Shown piece after piece: positions 49,001-60,857 of a stretch of DNA of 64,000 nucleotides. The position numbers and the translations under genes are program-made. The stretch is taken from positions 4,526,001 through 4,590,000 of the forward strand of contig JARFXM010000009.1 of assembly GCA_029532625.1 (NCBI GenBank), given 5' to 3'. A model generated the notes under the pieces. That model saw only the letters and a program-made list of their open reading frames with translations. It made no database searches and was not told where the DNA came from. Numbering within the stretch: the first letter of the stretch is position 1; each line of letters begins with the position of its first letter. The DNA comes from Lomentospora prolificans. Its lineage: Eukaryota > Ascomycota > Sordariomycetes > Microascales > Microascaceae.

Positions 49001-51878
49001 TTCGAGCACAGTCGCCGATTCACTGCTGGAGGTGCTCGAAGAAGCATCAGAAGAGGACCCTCCTTGATCCTGCTTGGCGGTCTTGACTAATTCGGCGACA
49101 AGACCACTATGAGCCATGAGCTCCTGAAATGAGCCCTTCTCAGCAATCTCGCCGTCCTTAAGAAGAGTAATGTGACTAGCTTCCTGAAGAACTGAGATAG
49201 CATTGGTAGCGAGAATTCGGGTCCTAGAATGAAGGAGACCTCGGGGCCCAAGAACGTTCTCGATGATATGGCGACCAACATGCGAGTCCACAGCGGAGAG
49301 GACATCGTCGAGGAGATAGATATCAGCTCGGGCATAAACAGCACGAGCAAGAGCAACACGGGCCTTCTGGCCACCGCTCAGAGAGATACCGCGCTCGCCC
49401 ACAACGGTCTCGTCGCCATCAGGAAGTTGAGCGAAGTCATCCAAAAGGGCGCAAGCCTTAACGGTGAGTTCGTAGAAATGAGAGTCATATCGATAACCAA
49501 AGATGATATTCTCCTTCACCGTGGCATTCAAGATCCACGGTTGCTGAGCAACATAAGCAATGGTACCATGGACCTCGACATAGCCCTTGACTTTCCAAAG
49601 ATCTCCTAGAATCGATTGGAGAAACGATGATTTTCCGGCACCGACCCTTCCCACGACACATGAGAGTTGGCCCTTATAGGCGGTGAAGTCGATGTCACGA
49701 AGGGCTACCTTCCGTTCATGGCGGTTCCATGAGAAGGCACCGTCGCGGATGATGACGGTCTCCTCCCCGAGAGCTTCAGGAGAAGGCTTATGGATAACAG
49801 CATCTGGCTGGATCTCCTCAGCAGCAAGGAAATTGGTCAATCGATCCACGGCGACGCCAGCCTCTACCATAGCAGTGATTACCATGGGCAGAACAGCGAG
49901 AGGGAAAGTGAGGAGATTGAAGAGTGCTATGATGAGCAGTCAGCGAGCCAGGACTTGACTACAGGAAACAGAAAAGAAGAGAAAACGACGTACCAAGCGC
50001 GGGGAACACGATCTCCGTGCTAAGGGGCCTGTCCTGAGTGAGAACGAAAACAGTGAATGTCGAGCAGGATACAAAAAAGGGTGCCGTGTTCCAGGCAAAA
50101 TTGGCGAGGGCCTGGGTGGCACCAATCTTGCGCAAGTTCTTCAATTCCTGCTCGTTTCGGACATAGTTAAGCTTATTCATGAAGGCGGCGCTCCAGGCAT
50201 AGAGTTTGATACTCTTCATGTTGTTGATAATCTCGGTGATCAACCTGCTCCTAGCATCCTTATTCTTCATCTGCTTCTTTTGCAGATTCCTCATCACCGT
50301 GGAGATCCAGCCGTTTAGCGGAACCATGATGATCATGACTGCAATACCGGCCAGCATCGACCATCCAACCAACTGGTAGAGAGAAACCATACATAGGATA
50401 ATCTGGAAAGGTGAAGACCACATTTGATGTAGGAATTGGGCAAGATCCTGAAGACGCTGGGCGTCAACGGCCATATAGTTGACAATATCACCAGTTGTCT
50501 TGCTCGCTCGGCCTTCATTAGAGAGTCGGAGCGATTTTCTGTAAATGGCCGAGGCAAGGCCACCCTTGATGCGCATACCGGTAACAAAAGTGGTTTGGAA
50601 GTATTGATGCTGCCTTGTATTAGCACATTCATTCGAATATGAGGCGACCACGTGCGCAAGCGGGAGAACTTACTACCATGGAGGTCTGGAAAACGGCGCA
50701 AGTAAACATGGCTAGCGCAATGGCAGCCCCCTGGATGACAGGCTGGGGCTCCACGCCTTTTCTTTGGTACGAATCCACAAAGGAGATGAGAAGCCTCAAA
50801 AGCTGGGGCTGCACGTATTGAGAGATATCGTTACCGATCTTGAAAATGGCAGCAACAGCATAAGGGCCACCGTAAGCGCGAGCCATTGTCCACCAGAGAG
50901 AAGGCTTCTCTCTATACTTCAGCTGAGAACGCCAGGCGTCATCGAAGGCATCACCCGTAGTCTTGGTGTTGTCGGTTCGGGCAAGAGCCCAGAGGTCGTC
51001 CTCGGTAAGATACTGCTTATAACCATGGCGCATCAATGGCGTCATCCACGAAAAGGTTAGGCGCGAGAAAACAGTGGCGGTCTCGAGGGGACACTCCTCC
51101 TCGTCAACAAGAGCCTCGTATCGGCTCTCTGACTCGGGCCAAATCCACTCCGCTAGGAAGGCAGCGACGGAAAGGCCACAACCGACAGCGTAAGTTGCAA
51201 AGTACCACAAGTCAGTGTTGTATAGCTGTTGGGAGATGAGCGATCGGAGCTTCACGGCGAGTGCGATCAGGAGGAAGAGCCAGTAAATGAGGGCGACGCC
51301 ATTTGGGTTTCGAAGTCGCGTGTGCTCTAGCCATTGAATCGAGTAGATGACAGCAAGGGACGCAATAGTCGCGGCTGTGGTCCAGACTCGGAAATCGCCG
51401 AACCAGATAGCTGGATAGCTGATTATCTGGATAGTCAATTGCAAAACAAAATCGATGATGACCGCAGCCAAGAGAGACTATCAGGAAAGGATAAAATCAC
51501 CTCTATTAGCACATTGGACACCTCCTTTAGGTAAACTTCAAGGGCATAGGAGCACATATGACATACTTGTTTCAACCAAAAGTGCCAGTTCTTAGGCACA
51601 TCAACGGGGGTTCGGTGCTTCACTAGCCAAGCGATGGCGATTCCACCGATAACAAGACCAAAAGCAGCGACAATGGCGACCCACACGTCGATAAAACAAG
51701 GGGTGAAATCATAGCGGTGAGGGCTCAACGGGCCCCATCCTTCTTCATTGCCACATAGCGGCTGCTTGAAATGACCGAGGGAGGTGAGATAGCCGCTACC
51801 GAGCTGGCGCAAAGGGCGGAAGCCGGTAAATGACCCCGTCTCAAAACGGATTGGGGTCGGGTCGTCGAAGACTCGCAT
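46076..51878 (-). CDS. YCF1: ABCC-type vacuolar transporter, Ycf1-like (glutathione-conjugate/metal)
   Basis: Ten exons (51878-51567, 51477-50674, 50609-49994, 49926-48763, 48697-48611, 48554-48394, 48333-48230, 48101-47116, 46946-46878, 46401-46076) give about 1,542 residues. An N-terminal TMD0 precedes TMD1, NBD1, a Ser-rich linker, TMD2 and NBD2, the full-length MRP layout. NBD1 has Walker A GRVGAGKSS (about 670), signature LSGGQKAR and Walker B LLDDVLSAVD, the degenerate ABCC form. NBD2 has GRTGAGKSS, LSQGQRQL and LVLDEATAAVD. The linker contains RRPSAAS, matching the position and type of the regulatory phospho-site in yeast Ycf1. Family members pump glutathione conjugates and cadmium- or arsenic-glutathione into the vacuole. 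Substrates here are inferred. The ninth intron is 476 nt, far longer than the rest. A Yap1-type site lies upstream. Confidence 0.93.
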
Positions 51879-52386
51879 CGTATATGAGGGTGGATGATTC
51901 CTACTCCCGGCAATCAAATGGTCTTATGTGAAGCATATCTCAACAACAACAAAAAAGATGGGATTTTCGGGAAGTCGCGATGACGGAGGGATCAAGGACA
52001 GAGGGCAATGCGTGGGTGAATGATTAGTCTTGCACAGTCCACCGTGTGGAATAGTGGGGTTCAAAAGTCGAAGAGCTTTGCCAGCGTCGATGGAATCTTA
52101 ATCTACGCAGCAATTGACAGCGAGCCGACCATGAATTTGAGAGTCCAGACGAAGCTTCTCTCGCTATGCGAAGCTGATCTCGGGGCTAGGTAGTCGGCAA
52201 ACCAGGGAAAAGACCGAAGAGGGTTTTAAGGGACCCAGACCTTTGAGCAGCAAAGTTGAATTAATAATCGTGCGGTCACGATACGGAAAAAAAATATGGG
52301 AGCTGTGATACAAGGAAAGGTACGCTAGGCTGCACTGTGATGCGTGTTGTTGACCTGCAAGTCAGTGCAGCAATACCACAGCCGCT

Positions 52387-52393
52387 TTAGTAA
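52387..52393 (-). promoter_or_regulatory. Yap1 response element (TTACTAA) upstream of the Ycf1-like gene
   Basis: TTAGTAA on the plus strand, which reads TTACTAA on the coding strand, sits about 510 bp upstream of the transporter start codon. TTACTAA is the classic fungal AP-1 (Yap1) site, and yeast YCF1 is a known Yap1 target. A single 7-mer is modest evidence, but the match of site and gene is meaningful. Confidence 0.45.
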
Positions 52394-53451
52394 TTGCGTG
52401 GCCAAGCACAGTGCCTCAAGTACCTTTTGTGTGCAGGCTGCCCCACCAGTGAGTACCTATCTCGCCTCACCAAATAGCCCATGGCCAAGCGTCATCAAGA
52501 ACTCCGCAAGTACGAGTACAGATGTTCCAAACCATGCACTGTATAGTCCCGATGGATCCATGGACGCGTCGGCCCGGATACATACAACCCGTCCAGAAGG
52601 CCGAATACCGGATGGCTACTGGAACATATGAAGCGACAGCAAAGGTTCAAAATGTAACCAGATACGTACTGGATACCGTAAGATGGGTTGCCCCTGGCCA
52701 TTGGAGTCGGCGAAACGCATTCTCGGAACACTTGAGCCACGCTGTGAGTGTGCTCCGTTGCTGAAATTTGATCGACGTCCAACGCTTAAGACCGACCGGA
52801 ATTGCTGAGGGAGAGCAGGGCCAGCGTACTGGTCAGAATTTCGTGGAATTGTGGGGAGCTCCAAGCGCTAGTGTCGGCCGCTGCTGTGTCCATCGCCGAC
52901 ATCCCGACTTCATCTCGCAGCTATTGGAGCTGGAATCATTGATCCGCCCTCAATTCAGTTTCCAATCACACAGCGAGATAGGGCAGTATGCCAACAAGGA
53001 TACGGGTTTTGCTTCAGCCCTGCATTTCTGCTAGTGAGAGACAGGTTTGAAGTAATAATCCGGCTGGAGCTCCCCGCGCGTTGGAGGTGCGGAGATGATG
53101 TAACTGGTCGGGTAATAAGGTTACTGAAATTCACAAATCACGAATCTTCACCTACCTCTCTAGATATAAAAAGCAAGCCCACAATAATGGATGTTTCAAT
53201 ATGTCAGCAGCGATCAATTGAGAGCCTCGAGGTCTACGAACCTTTGGGTCACTATGGATCGTAGATTACGCAGGTCTCAAGCCTACATGCAGTGCTGAAG
53301 AGTTCCTGATATTTGGGTATCTCGACTTCACGTCTCGTCTCCCTCCCTTTACCAGGCAACCCGCTCGGGAGACGTTCCGGAAATTCCCTTGGCGAGGCTT
53401 CTGCATAGACCCAGGACAACATTAACGGTTGTTCCACTCTTCTCTGTCATT

Positions 53452-53487
53452 GTCTTGCCCGTTTTGCCCGTCTTGCCCGTCTTGCCC
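53452..53487. repeat. 9-bp tandem repeat, four copies
   Basis: Four 9-bp units of GTCTTGCCC, one with a single substitution, lie about 40 bp past the sedolisin stop codon. On the minus strand, in the sedolisin frame, they read as Gly-Gln-Asp/Asn triplets. Confidence 0.85.
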
Positions 53488-53526
53488 ATCATCCCCCGGG
53501 TCTCCTTGTTCATCATTTCCAACACC

Positions 53527-55700
53527 TCAACCTTCTCCCATCGCCAGTTTCAGCAATTCCTTGAAGTTTGGCATACCCAATCCTGTGGCCGGGTCCCAAC
53601 CTAAAATGCATCTGTTAGCCACTCTGTATTACGGGGAAAAACAAGTCTACTACTTAGGCTCGACCTACCTTCCGTGCCATTCCAGTAGGCCCCTCTCTCC
53701 CCAACAATGCCGGCACCCGGCACCTCTCGACCAGACTGAGTATCCCACCCATCACATCCCTTCGAGTTGCCTCCAACAACGTCTGTGAGTGCCTTGTATC
53801 CCTCACTGTAGAGCCACGGGTTTAGAAATCCCATCACGGGCTTTCCCGCTCTCAGCCGCGCATCGTTCAAGAGCCCAATCATACCCGCGATTAGCGGCGC
53901 GGCGGCAGATGTACCACCTGAGAAGGACGCCGAACCACCGATGACAATTTGGTAGCTGCGAGGAAAAAGAATCCTGGTCAATCGGACGAATTCGCCGGTA
54001 TACAGCACGGGGACACTCACGATGGGCTAGAGCTATGGGCGGATATGTCGGGGAATCCACGCCCCTCATAGTTGGTATACTGCTCATACTCCGCCTTGAG
54101 ATCTTGGTCCATCACCTCGTCCAAATATCTCTCAATTGCTTCCTCTTGATACCATGCGCGCCCAAAATAGTTGCTGAAGCCTCCAGCGCTACCCACCCAG
54201 GCAATCTCCGGATCGTATCCCTGGGTGCCACCAATACTAGTGATGTACGGGCAGCTAGGTGGGAACTGGGGTGTAAACTCGACTTTGTCGGAACCGTCGT
54301 TCGCGCGGCAAGGCGCTCCAACACCTGTGGCACGAGCTTAGTCTAATCCTACCAGGAACCCCAACGCTGAGAGGCGGGAAGGCCGAGCTAGCTTACCTCC
54401 GTCACCGGATGATTCGATGATTGACACTCCACGAAGTCCCATCATCCCCATCAAATTACAGGTTCTAACGGCATAATCCTTTGGCACGGTCTAGGGACAT
54501 TAAAATTATTAGCCGCGACACGCCAGGACCAAGCCGCCTACCAAAAATAAGAGCGAATACCTACCTGCTCGTCATCTCCATATGAGATGGATATAACTTG
54601 AGCAATCTCCTCATTTTCCAAATTCAGAAGATATTGGTAAAACTCGAGATACGGCTCATTGGTGTTTGAATCCACGTCAAGCCGGAGATTCGGAACGAAT
54701 GGCCTGTAATCCCGATTAGTACGGCCATCAAACTTTCTGGGAACAAGTCGCGAAGTTCACGTAGCACTTACGGGCTTCCTCCGGTAACATAGTGGATCAT
54801 AGGGAGAGTCTTTCCAGAGAGAGCCATCATCTGAGAGTCCAGGTTGGCCTCGCCCACGTCCCTCTTGAAATCTTGATGGTCGTCCCCGTCGTTGATGATG
54901 ACAGACTCCCAGCTAGTTTTAGGCAGGTCAAAAGTTTCCGTAAAGACATCCAAATCGTTCGGCACCGCAGACTGGTTCAGAAAGCTCGCAAACGCGATAC
55001 GACTTCCAGATTCCGGATCAACCTCATAGTCTGCGAAGCCATACATGTCCTTCAGGCATGGTGGTGTTACGAGCCGAGAACATGGTGATCGTTCGGTCGA
55101 GTTACCACCCCCCTCATCTTGCCTAGTCGCAAGCGACATATCCCCGCCCCGGCCAGGGATATCGATGGCACGGTGCGTCTTTGACGTGCCAAAATACGTC
55201 GTCGGAGTAACGAGCTCTATATACTCCACAACGTCATCCGAGATGGTGTATTCTCGCGTGCGCAGCTTCTTCGCGCCCTGAACATCGTAGTATGAAAAGG
55301 ACGAGTTAAGCAATTCATTCGCCTTCGAGACCGTCGTCGCAAAGTTGATGTAGAATACATTGTCGACTATATCGGTGATCCCATTCGTCTCCAACCAAGC
55401 CTTTACAGCAGCTCCAGACTCCTCGGAAGGACGGAATGTGTCGTGAATTTCCGACATGGTCATATATTGGCCGTAATTTTCGCTCTTCGGGTCGGAAACG
55501 TCACGAAGCATACCTTCAAGCTTCTCAATGTTTTCCATCTTTAATCCGATCTCGAGAGTTATCGGTGTATCATCTGCGGGAACGGAGAGCATGCGAACCG
55601 TCGAAGGGAGTGAGGTGGCCCGCGATACCAGGGCGGCGTTCGCGGTACTGGCGGCTGCGGCCAGAAGCCCGTGGTACTTGAGGCAACGTCTCAAGGTCAT
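53527..55700 (-). CDS. Secreted sedolisin-family (S53) peptidase, tripeptidyl-peptidase type
   Basis: Six exons (55700-54772, 54703-54565, 54490-54397, 54324-54021, 53955-53669, 53600-53527) give about 608 residues. The start MTLRRCLKYHGLLAAAASTA forms a signal peptide with likely cleavage near ANA-AL. A pro-domain of roughly 190 residues follows (LSVPADDTPITLEIGLKM, MTMSEIHDTFRPSEES). The catalytic triad is visible: Glu284 and Asp288 in GEANLDSQ, and Ser505 in SGGTSAAAP, plus the oxyanion-hole Asp386 in ESSGDG. The C-terminal GWDPATGLGMPNF belongs to the calcium site. Such enzymes are extracellular acid proteases; fungal relatives release tripeptides. The ATG at 55700 was chosen because it directly starts the signal peptide. 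After the TGA the frame stays open for 34 codons. Confidence 0.93.
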
Positions 55701-57839
55701 CTTGATGGCAGGTGTGGAAACCGACAACAGACGGACTGCACATAGAAGCGATGTGGTTCCTCTCTTCCTTTAGTAGTCCCGACCGAAAAGAGGGATCGAC
55801 AATCACAACGAGCAGAGCCTGAAGATCTGGTCCTGATCTGTCGAAGAAGTAACGAAGTGCAAAAATATATATACAAGAAAATCGATTCAGATATAATACA
55901 CCACTAACGGAAATATGAGTGTGACTCCAAATTTCGAGTCACAAAAAAGCAAACCAGCGTCACTTACCCGTCTGCAGTCCGACAGTCATCTTGCCAGGCA
56001 CGAGGAGAGAACATGGCGCCTCTTATGCGGCGAGGGAAGCTCAGAACTGTCCCCACACATTTGCCTGGCATCGGCAATCAAGGCCCTTGGATACTTCATT
56101 TGGCATACAATCTAAGCGATACGGCGTATAAGAGATTAATAAATGGCAGGTGAGCGAGAACCGGGAAGAGAACCGGGGGGCCGAAGTCGCATCCAGATTC
56201 AGGGCGACCCGGGGCGAGGTTCATAGAGGGTAACCAGATCGGTGATCTCCAATGTGGCAGGAGACTTTGAGTGGTCAATTCTGCCGATCTATGGGGAAGA
56301 TAGCGAGCGTCTCTGCCTGGTGGGCTTCATTGTGCCTGAGATCGTCGAGATCATCGAGATCATCCAAGAGGCATAAAATGGCATTCCAATCCCCCGGCCC
56401 CCCAAAAAAGAAAAAAAAAAAATAGCTGAAGGTGTGCGACTGCGCGCGCTCCATGCCGTCGAATTAATCCCGAACGCTACGGGATAATTGCCGTTAGAGC
56501 TGTGCAGTTGGGCACAAGGATTGGCCGCCTGGGATAAATGAAGTCACCGTCACGAGCAGCCGAGACGATCCGCACGTGGTGCATGAAGTTCAAGTTGCCG
56601 GACGGCCTACGAAATTGGCGCGCACACGCTGGCTGTGCGGAACCGGCCGCATTGTGCAATATGGCTCATACCTACACCGTTGATGCGACTATACAAGGCT
56701 ACGTCCCAGTTCACTGAAGATGCTACAATGAGGGTGGATACGAGTCTGGCGATGGCTAATTGCGAACGTCGGAATGTCTGGCCAGTGAGAATGCCCTGTA
56801 TTGTGCATCATGTCGAATGATCGTGTTGATTATGTAGAGGCCTTGGCGACGGTGCCCGGTAGAGAACAGAGTCGGTATCCAATCCATTCGAGCACAAGGG
56901 ACTTGGACATCCATCTATCCATCCATGGATGGATATGAACGTAATGGCTACTAATCCCGAAGCTTCCAGGGAGTCAGGAACGTAGGCAATCATTGAGGCT
57001 CGGCCCGCCACCGAACCTTTAAACCCAGATATCACCTGAGAAGCTTGGCTTCCGAAAAGAAATTCTTGGAATTGAGATTTCCGCGTCTGTGAGAGAGTAT
57101 TTGACTCCACCGTCGCCTCCGCGCCACATGCCTCCATGCCCTGCTCGATTTCCGTAGCAGAGATCGACGAGTCGGCTACCGCTCGGGAACAACCGAATGG
57201 TACAGAGACTCCTAGTATATCTATTGTCTCCGTATCTTCATAGTTGGCCAACGTGGAATGATCAGAGACCCAGCAGGGACATGGCGCCTTATCCTGACCT
57301 CCCATGTTGACAAGATAGTAGCCGTGTCTGGAACCTAACACATATTCACACCACACACCACTCACTTAATACACTGATATATCGAAGTGATGATGATGAT
57401 GGAATGGTAGCACTGGGAATCCGAAATGTTGACTACGGCATCTATCGATCTACTTTAGCCTACTCAGCCTATCCATAGAGACTACAGAGTATATTCCTGA
57501 TCTATCATTCCCGGCCTTGTCGTAAAGTGCTCTTTGACATTCCTATGTTGTTACGAATCTCGTCAAAGTCTTTGTTCGCCTCCTTCCCGGAACCACGAAT
57601 CATCCTGTTAAACCACCTCATTGAACTTATAACGGTATCTATGTAGCTTCATAGACAGTCGAGGCAGCCCCTTCCTATCTTTCTTAAAACAGGGAAACAA
57701 CTTCTTTCCCATACCCATGTCTCTTACCCTTCCCAAAGTCCCTCCATAAATAGGAGTGGTATTGTAGCCTAGTCTCCTGTCCCATCCGAGACTAGATAAC
57801 TCACTGCGCCAGTCCATCTCTGCAACATCTGGTCTTTTT
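55701..57839. other. Intergenic region upstream of the sedolisin, 2.1 kb
   Basis: It holds the sedolisin promoter. A 9-bp direct repeat (GAGATCATC type, three copies near 56338-56364), an A-rich run (56403-56421) and a 20-bp perfect palindrome (56916-56935) are present. A minus-strand open frame of about 185 codons (57365-56808) lacks a clear ATG at its beginning and has no recognisable domain. Confidence 0.45.
56916..56935. repeat. 20-bp perfect palindrome
   Basis: Built from TATCCATCCA followed directly by its reverse complement, with no spacer. Possible protein-binding site or small cruciform; function unknown. Confidence 0.8.
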
Positions 57840-58620
57840 TCCTTTTTTCCCCCCTTTCTAGGCTATGTGCTCCCGGCATTCCTCGCGCTCGCTATGCGTT
57901 TGCCGGCTATAACCACTCTTTGGTTGTTGATATGACCCTGGATCTCTGGGCCGTAAGTATTGTCTTGGCCCCAATAACATACCATGTTATCCCCCGAATT
58001 AGAGCTCAAAATAGTTGCTAACAGGACGTAGCAACCCTATGCAGTGGGGAGAGAGCACCTATATGGCCAAGCAGGCCGAGCCAGGAATCCGCAAGGCTAC
58101 GTTACCTCCCCCCAGCGAATCTACTTCACCGGCAGCCGTGACCAACTACCGCGGATCGTCCAGGCTAGCGGCGGTCGCCATCACACTGCCGTGGTCACAA
58201 GCTCCATCCAACACTTCGCCTTTGGTCTCCACTCCAATGGCCGCCTGGGCACCTCATCCCTGGACTCGTGGCTCCCCCAACACCGGCCGTGTCGCATCCA
58301 GTCTGCCCAATGTAGGCATCTCTGTCCCTACCGCTGTTCCCCGAGCTGGCGACGGCGTCCACCATCACGCGACCGCTGTAGGCTGCGGTGCGAATCACAC
58401 CATCTTTGTCGCTGACCCCGGTCTTCGCAAGAGTTCCGGCGTCGGCCAGCATTATCAGCTTGCTTACTGCTGCCGGTAGAACCGAGACTTCGCCCAAGCC
58501 ATGGTCATGTACTATGAGGAGTTTGGTGCTGACCAGGCTGAATTCGACGCCCGGAGGGAGATCAACCTCCGCTGAGTTGGTGGCGGTGAAACTTACAGCA
58601 TGATCGCTGCTATCGAGGAC
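57840..58620 (+). pseudogene. RCC1-repeat remnant
   Basis: Conceptual translation gives RCC1-blade fragments in different frames. RYAFAGYNHSLVVD then LDLWA (57885-57952) ends at a GTAAGT donor; after a plausible acceptor the sequence can resume as WGES. RIVQASGGRHHTAVVTS and FAFGLHSNGRLG lie in a second frame (about 58150-58250), and AVGCGANHTIFVAD in a third (about 58375-58415). Near 58501-58575 a stretch reads MVMYYEEFGADQAEFDARRE and then stops. The order of blades matches an RCC1 propeller, but no single splice pattern I tried joins them, so frameshifts are likely. The intact RCC1-like gene lies 750 bp away on the opposite strand. A poorly resolved living gene remains possible. Confidence 0.45.
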
Positions 58621-59361
58621 CGGTACCAGGTCGCTTCTGTATCAATCATAACGGTCTCAAAGACCGACGTTCAAGGTCCTCGGGGAGGTGGCCTTGTATG
58701 GGGATTGAATGAATGATGCTAAAAAAAGATGGAAAGCCTCAGAAAGCCGAGAGTGATAAGGATAGCTCTTCATGCGACAATTCGGATTTGGACCTACAGC
58801 TAGAGGTTTCCGGCTCTGGTTTCTTCCATGGCTAGCGACGAATCCGACCTTGAAGAGGAACGTTAGCTTTGTTCTTTCTTCTCTGCCTACCCCTGGTTCT
58901 GGAACTAGCCCTGACACAAACGGTAGAGACTTCTTTCTTGAAGGTTGCTAGTATTGGTGCCTGATGTGTTCCTGTGAAGTAAACCGATCCAGGAGCCACA
59001 TTTTCGTTGCTTCGTTTCTGGTAGCCAAGGCCTAGGCTTGCATCGAACCACACTTGTAGATTTGGCTCTTTCGCCGAATCATAAACCTGGTCAACTGCAT
59101 GCGTATAGATGAAAAAGATTTAAATTCACTCTAGTCTGGCTTTTGCGTACATGTTGGGGTATCTAGCAATCCTCGGCCTCTCCAGCAACTAACTGATGAA
59201 GCCGCAAAGAATGATGAAGTTTGAACTCTGGTAATGGGTATAATAGAAGTCCGTCAAAGACGAGAATTTCAAACAACGAGGGAACGCAACCTGAAGAGGG
59301 CCTTTGAGACACAGGGACGTGGGTTGAGGAAGTTTCTTGGCCTTTCTTTTCTTCGCTATTT
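58621..59361. other. Interval between the RCC1 remnant and the RCC1-like gene
   Basis: 741 bp with the 3' end of the RCC1-like gene on the right. Weakly coding-looking codons continue to about 58710 on the plus strand (GGGETYSMIAAIEDRYQVAS), perhaps more of the remnant. Nothing else is seen. Confidence 0.45.
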
Positions 59362-60857
59362 TCAAGACGCCCGCGTTACCTCCGATTCAACACCGGCAAA
59401 GAAAGCAAATGACCCTCTAGAGGCGACGAACTTGGTTGTGAGCTTTGAGAGATGCTCGTCTGCAATTCGAGTGGGCTCTTTGACTGAGTCCTCAGTTGCG
59501 AGCCCCGTACGAAAGTTTTCGGAAAAGCCCCAGGCGTAGAGCTGGCCATCCAGATCGATTGCAAAACAGTTATCTGTACCAGCTGCAACAAATTCCGCCT
59601 TAAGATCTAGAAATATGCGCATTAGAACTCAGAATGCGTGGTTGATCAGGGGGTTCCTGCCCATACCTGGTAATTCTAGCGGCATCATCAGTATCCGGGG
59701 AACACCCCTCTCGTCCTTCACGAGGAAGTCATCCTTCACCTTTTCCAGAGAAGCCCCCATTTGATTGTCGTCGCACCGCCCCCAAACTAATACGCGACCG
59801 TCTTCGCTGCATGCGATGCTATGGTGTAGACCGCCAGCCATGTGCCGAATCTCGATGCCCTCAAGCGTCGGGACCTCGACGGGATGGCTGATGTGGAGGT
59901 TGTCCGAAGCTCCCTCCTCTAGTTTGGTCGGAATACCGGCTTGACAGAAATTGTTTAAACCCCAAGCCCATACATGGCCATTCTTGTCAACGGCGAAGCT
60001 GTGGTAGAAGCCTGCAAAGATGCGTGCAATGGCGTTCTTAGGTAGGGAAATGGTGCGGGGAGTGAGTGACTCAAAACGGTGGCGGTAGACGAGGCGGCGG
60101 CCAAGCTCACCGTGATGGCCGGAGCCCCAGGCGTAGACATTGCCAGTACGTGTTAATGCTAAGACGTGGTTGGAACCTGTCGCAAGTTCCTTGATATCTC
60201 TAAGGCCGGGTACTGGAGTGGGTACCTTGGCGATAAGTTCGTCTGGGTGAACTTTGGTCTTGTGCTCGATGAGGTCCTTGAGGAACCCGATTACCCCATC
60301 ATCGCTCTATTTCACAAGGTTAGTCCGTGTTTTAACGTATGGAGTGGAGCCCTGGACTCTTATTGTTCGGACGAAGAGGAGCTCGACTTTACCATGAAGG
60401 TCCCCCATCCATACACCCGTCCATTCGACGTAAGCACAAAGGTCGCATGATCTGTCGCGGCAACCTGCACAATCTCTAGATCAAGGTTGACTAGCGTCTG
60501 CACGACGTCTGGCCATCCTTCGTGATCAACTGAGGGCGTCTCCCTTCCTAGTGCGTAAAAGTCATTGGAGCCCCACGTCAACACGATACCTTTTTGTGTA
60601 AGAGCGGCTGTGTGCTTCTGGCCCACCGTAATTTGGACAACTACGTCTTCGTCGAGATCAAGATACGGCTGGCGCACGGGTACTGAGACGCCCCCATCCT
60701 TATTGGCGACCCCTGGCTTTACCTTGTGGAACTCGCTATCTAGACCGGTCTCTCGGACGTCTGCGCCGCCGGTAACGTAGACCCGGAGCGGCGCGGTCGG
60801 CCGCTGGTTTAACTTGGGCTTGGGCACTGTTTTCTTTGGTGGGGCGCTGATTTCCAT
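59362..60857 (-). CDS. RCC1-family protein, divergent Ran exchange factor homologue
   Basis: Three exons (60857-60393, 60306-59667, 59606-59362) give about 449 residues. RCC1 blades are clear: VQITVGQKHTAALTQKG, ATDHATFVLTSNGRVYGWGT, LATGSNHVLALTRTGNVYAW, FAGFYHSFAVDKNGHVWAWG, MAGGLHHSIACSEDGRVLVW and AAGTDNCFAIDLDGQLYAWG. SDDGVIGFLKD after the first intron is the conserved loop found in true RCC1/Pim1/Prp20 Ran exchange factors. The first blade is unusual: where fungal RCC1 typically has a GxGDxGELGLG-type strand it reads VTGGADVRETGLDS, and the acidic insert is absent. It could be the essential Ran GEF of this species or a fast-evolving paralogue. A short Lys/Pro-rich N-terminus (PPKKTVPKPK) may bind DNA or direct nuclear entry. 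Confidence 0.85.

Larger units (their letters stand above)
51879..53526. other. Ycf1-like gene promoter and sedolisin 3' side
   Basis: 1.6 kb between two minus-strand genes. The first 500 bp upstream of the transporter contain a TTAGTAA element (listed separately). The end nearest the sedolisin carries a 9-bp tandem repeat and an in-frame continuation of that gene. No separate gene is recognised. Confidence 0.55.

Noticed and set aside
56808..57365. 185-codon open frame on the minus strand upstream of the sedolisin
   Set aside because: The open stretch starts without an ATG, contains the 20-bp palindrome, and shows no known motif. It was kept only as a note in the intergenic entry.
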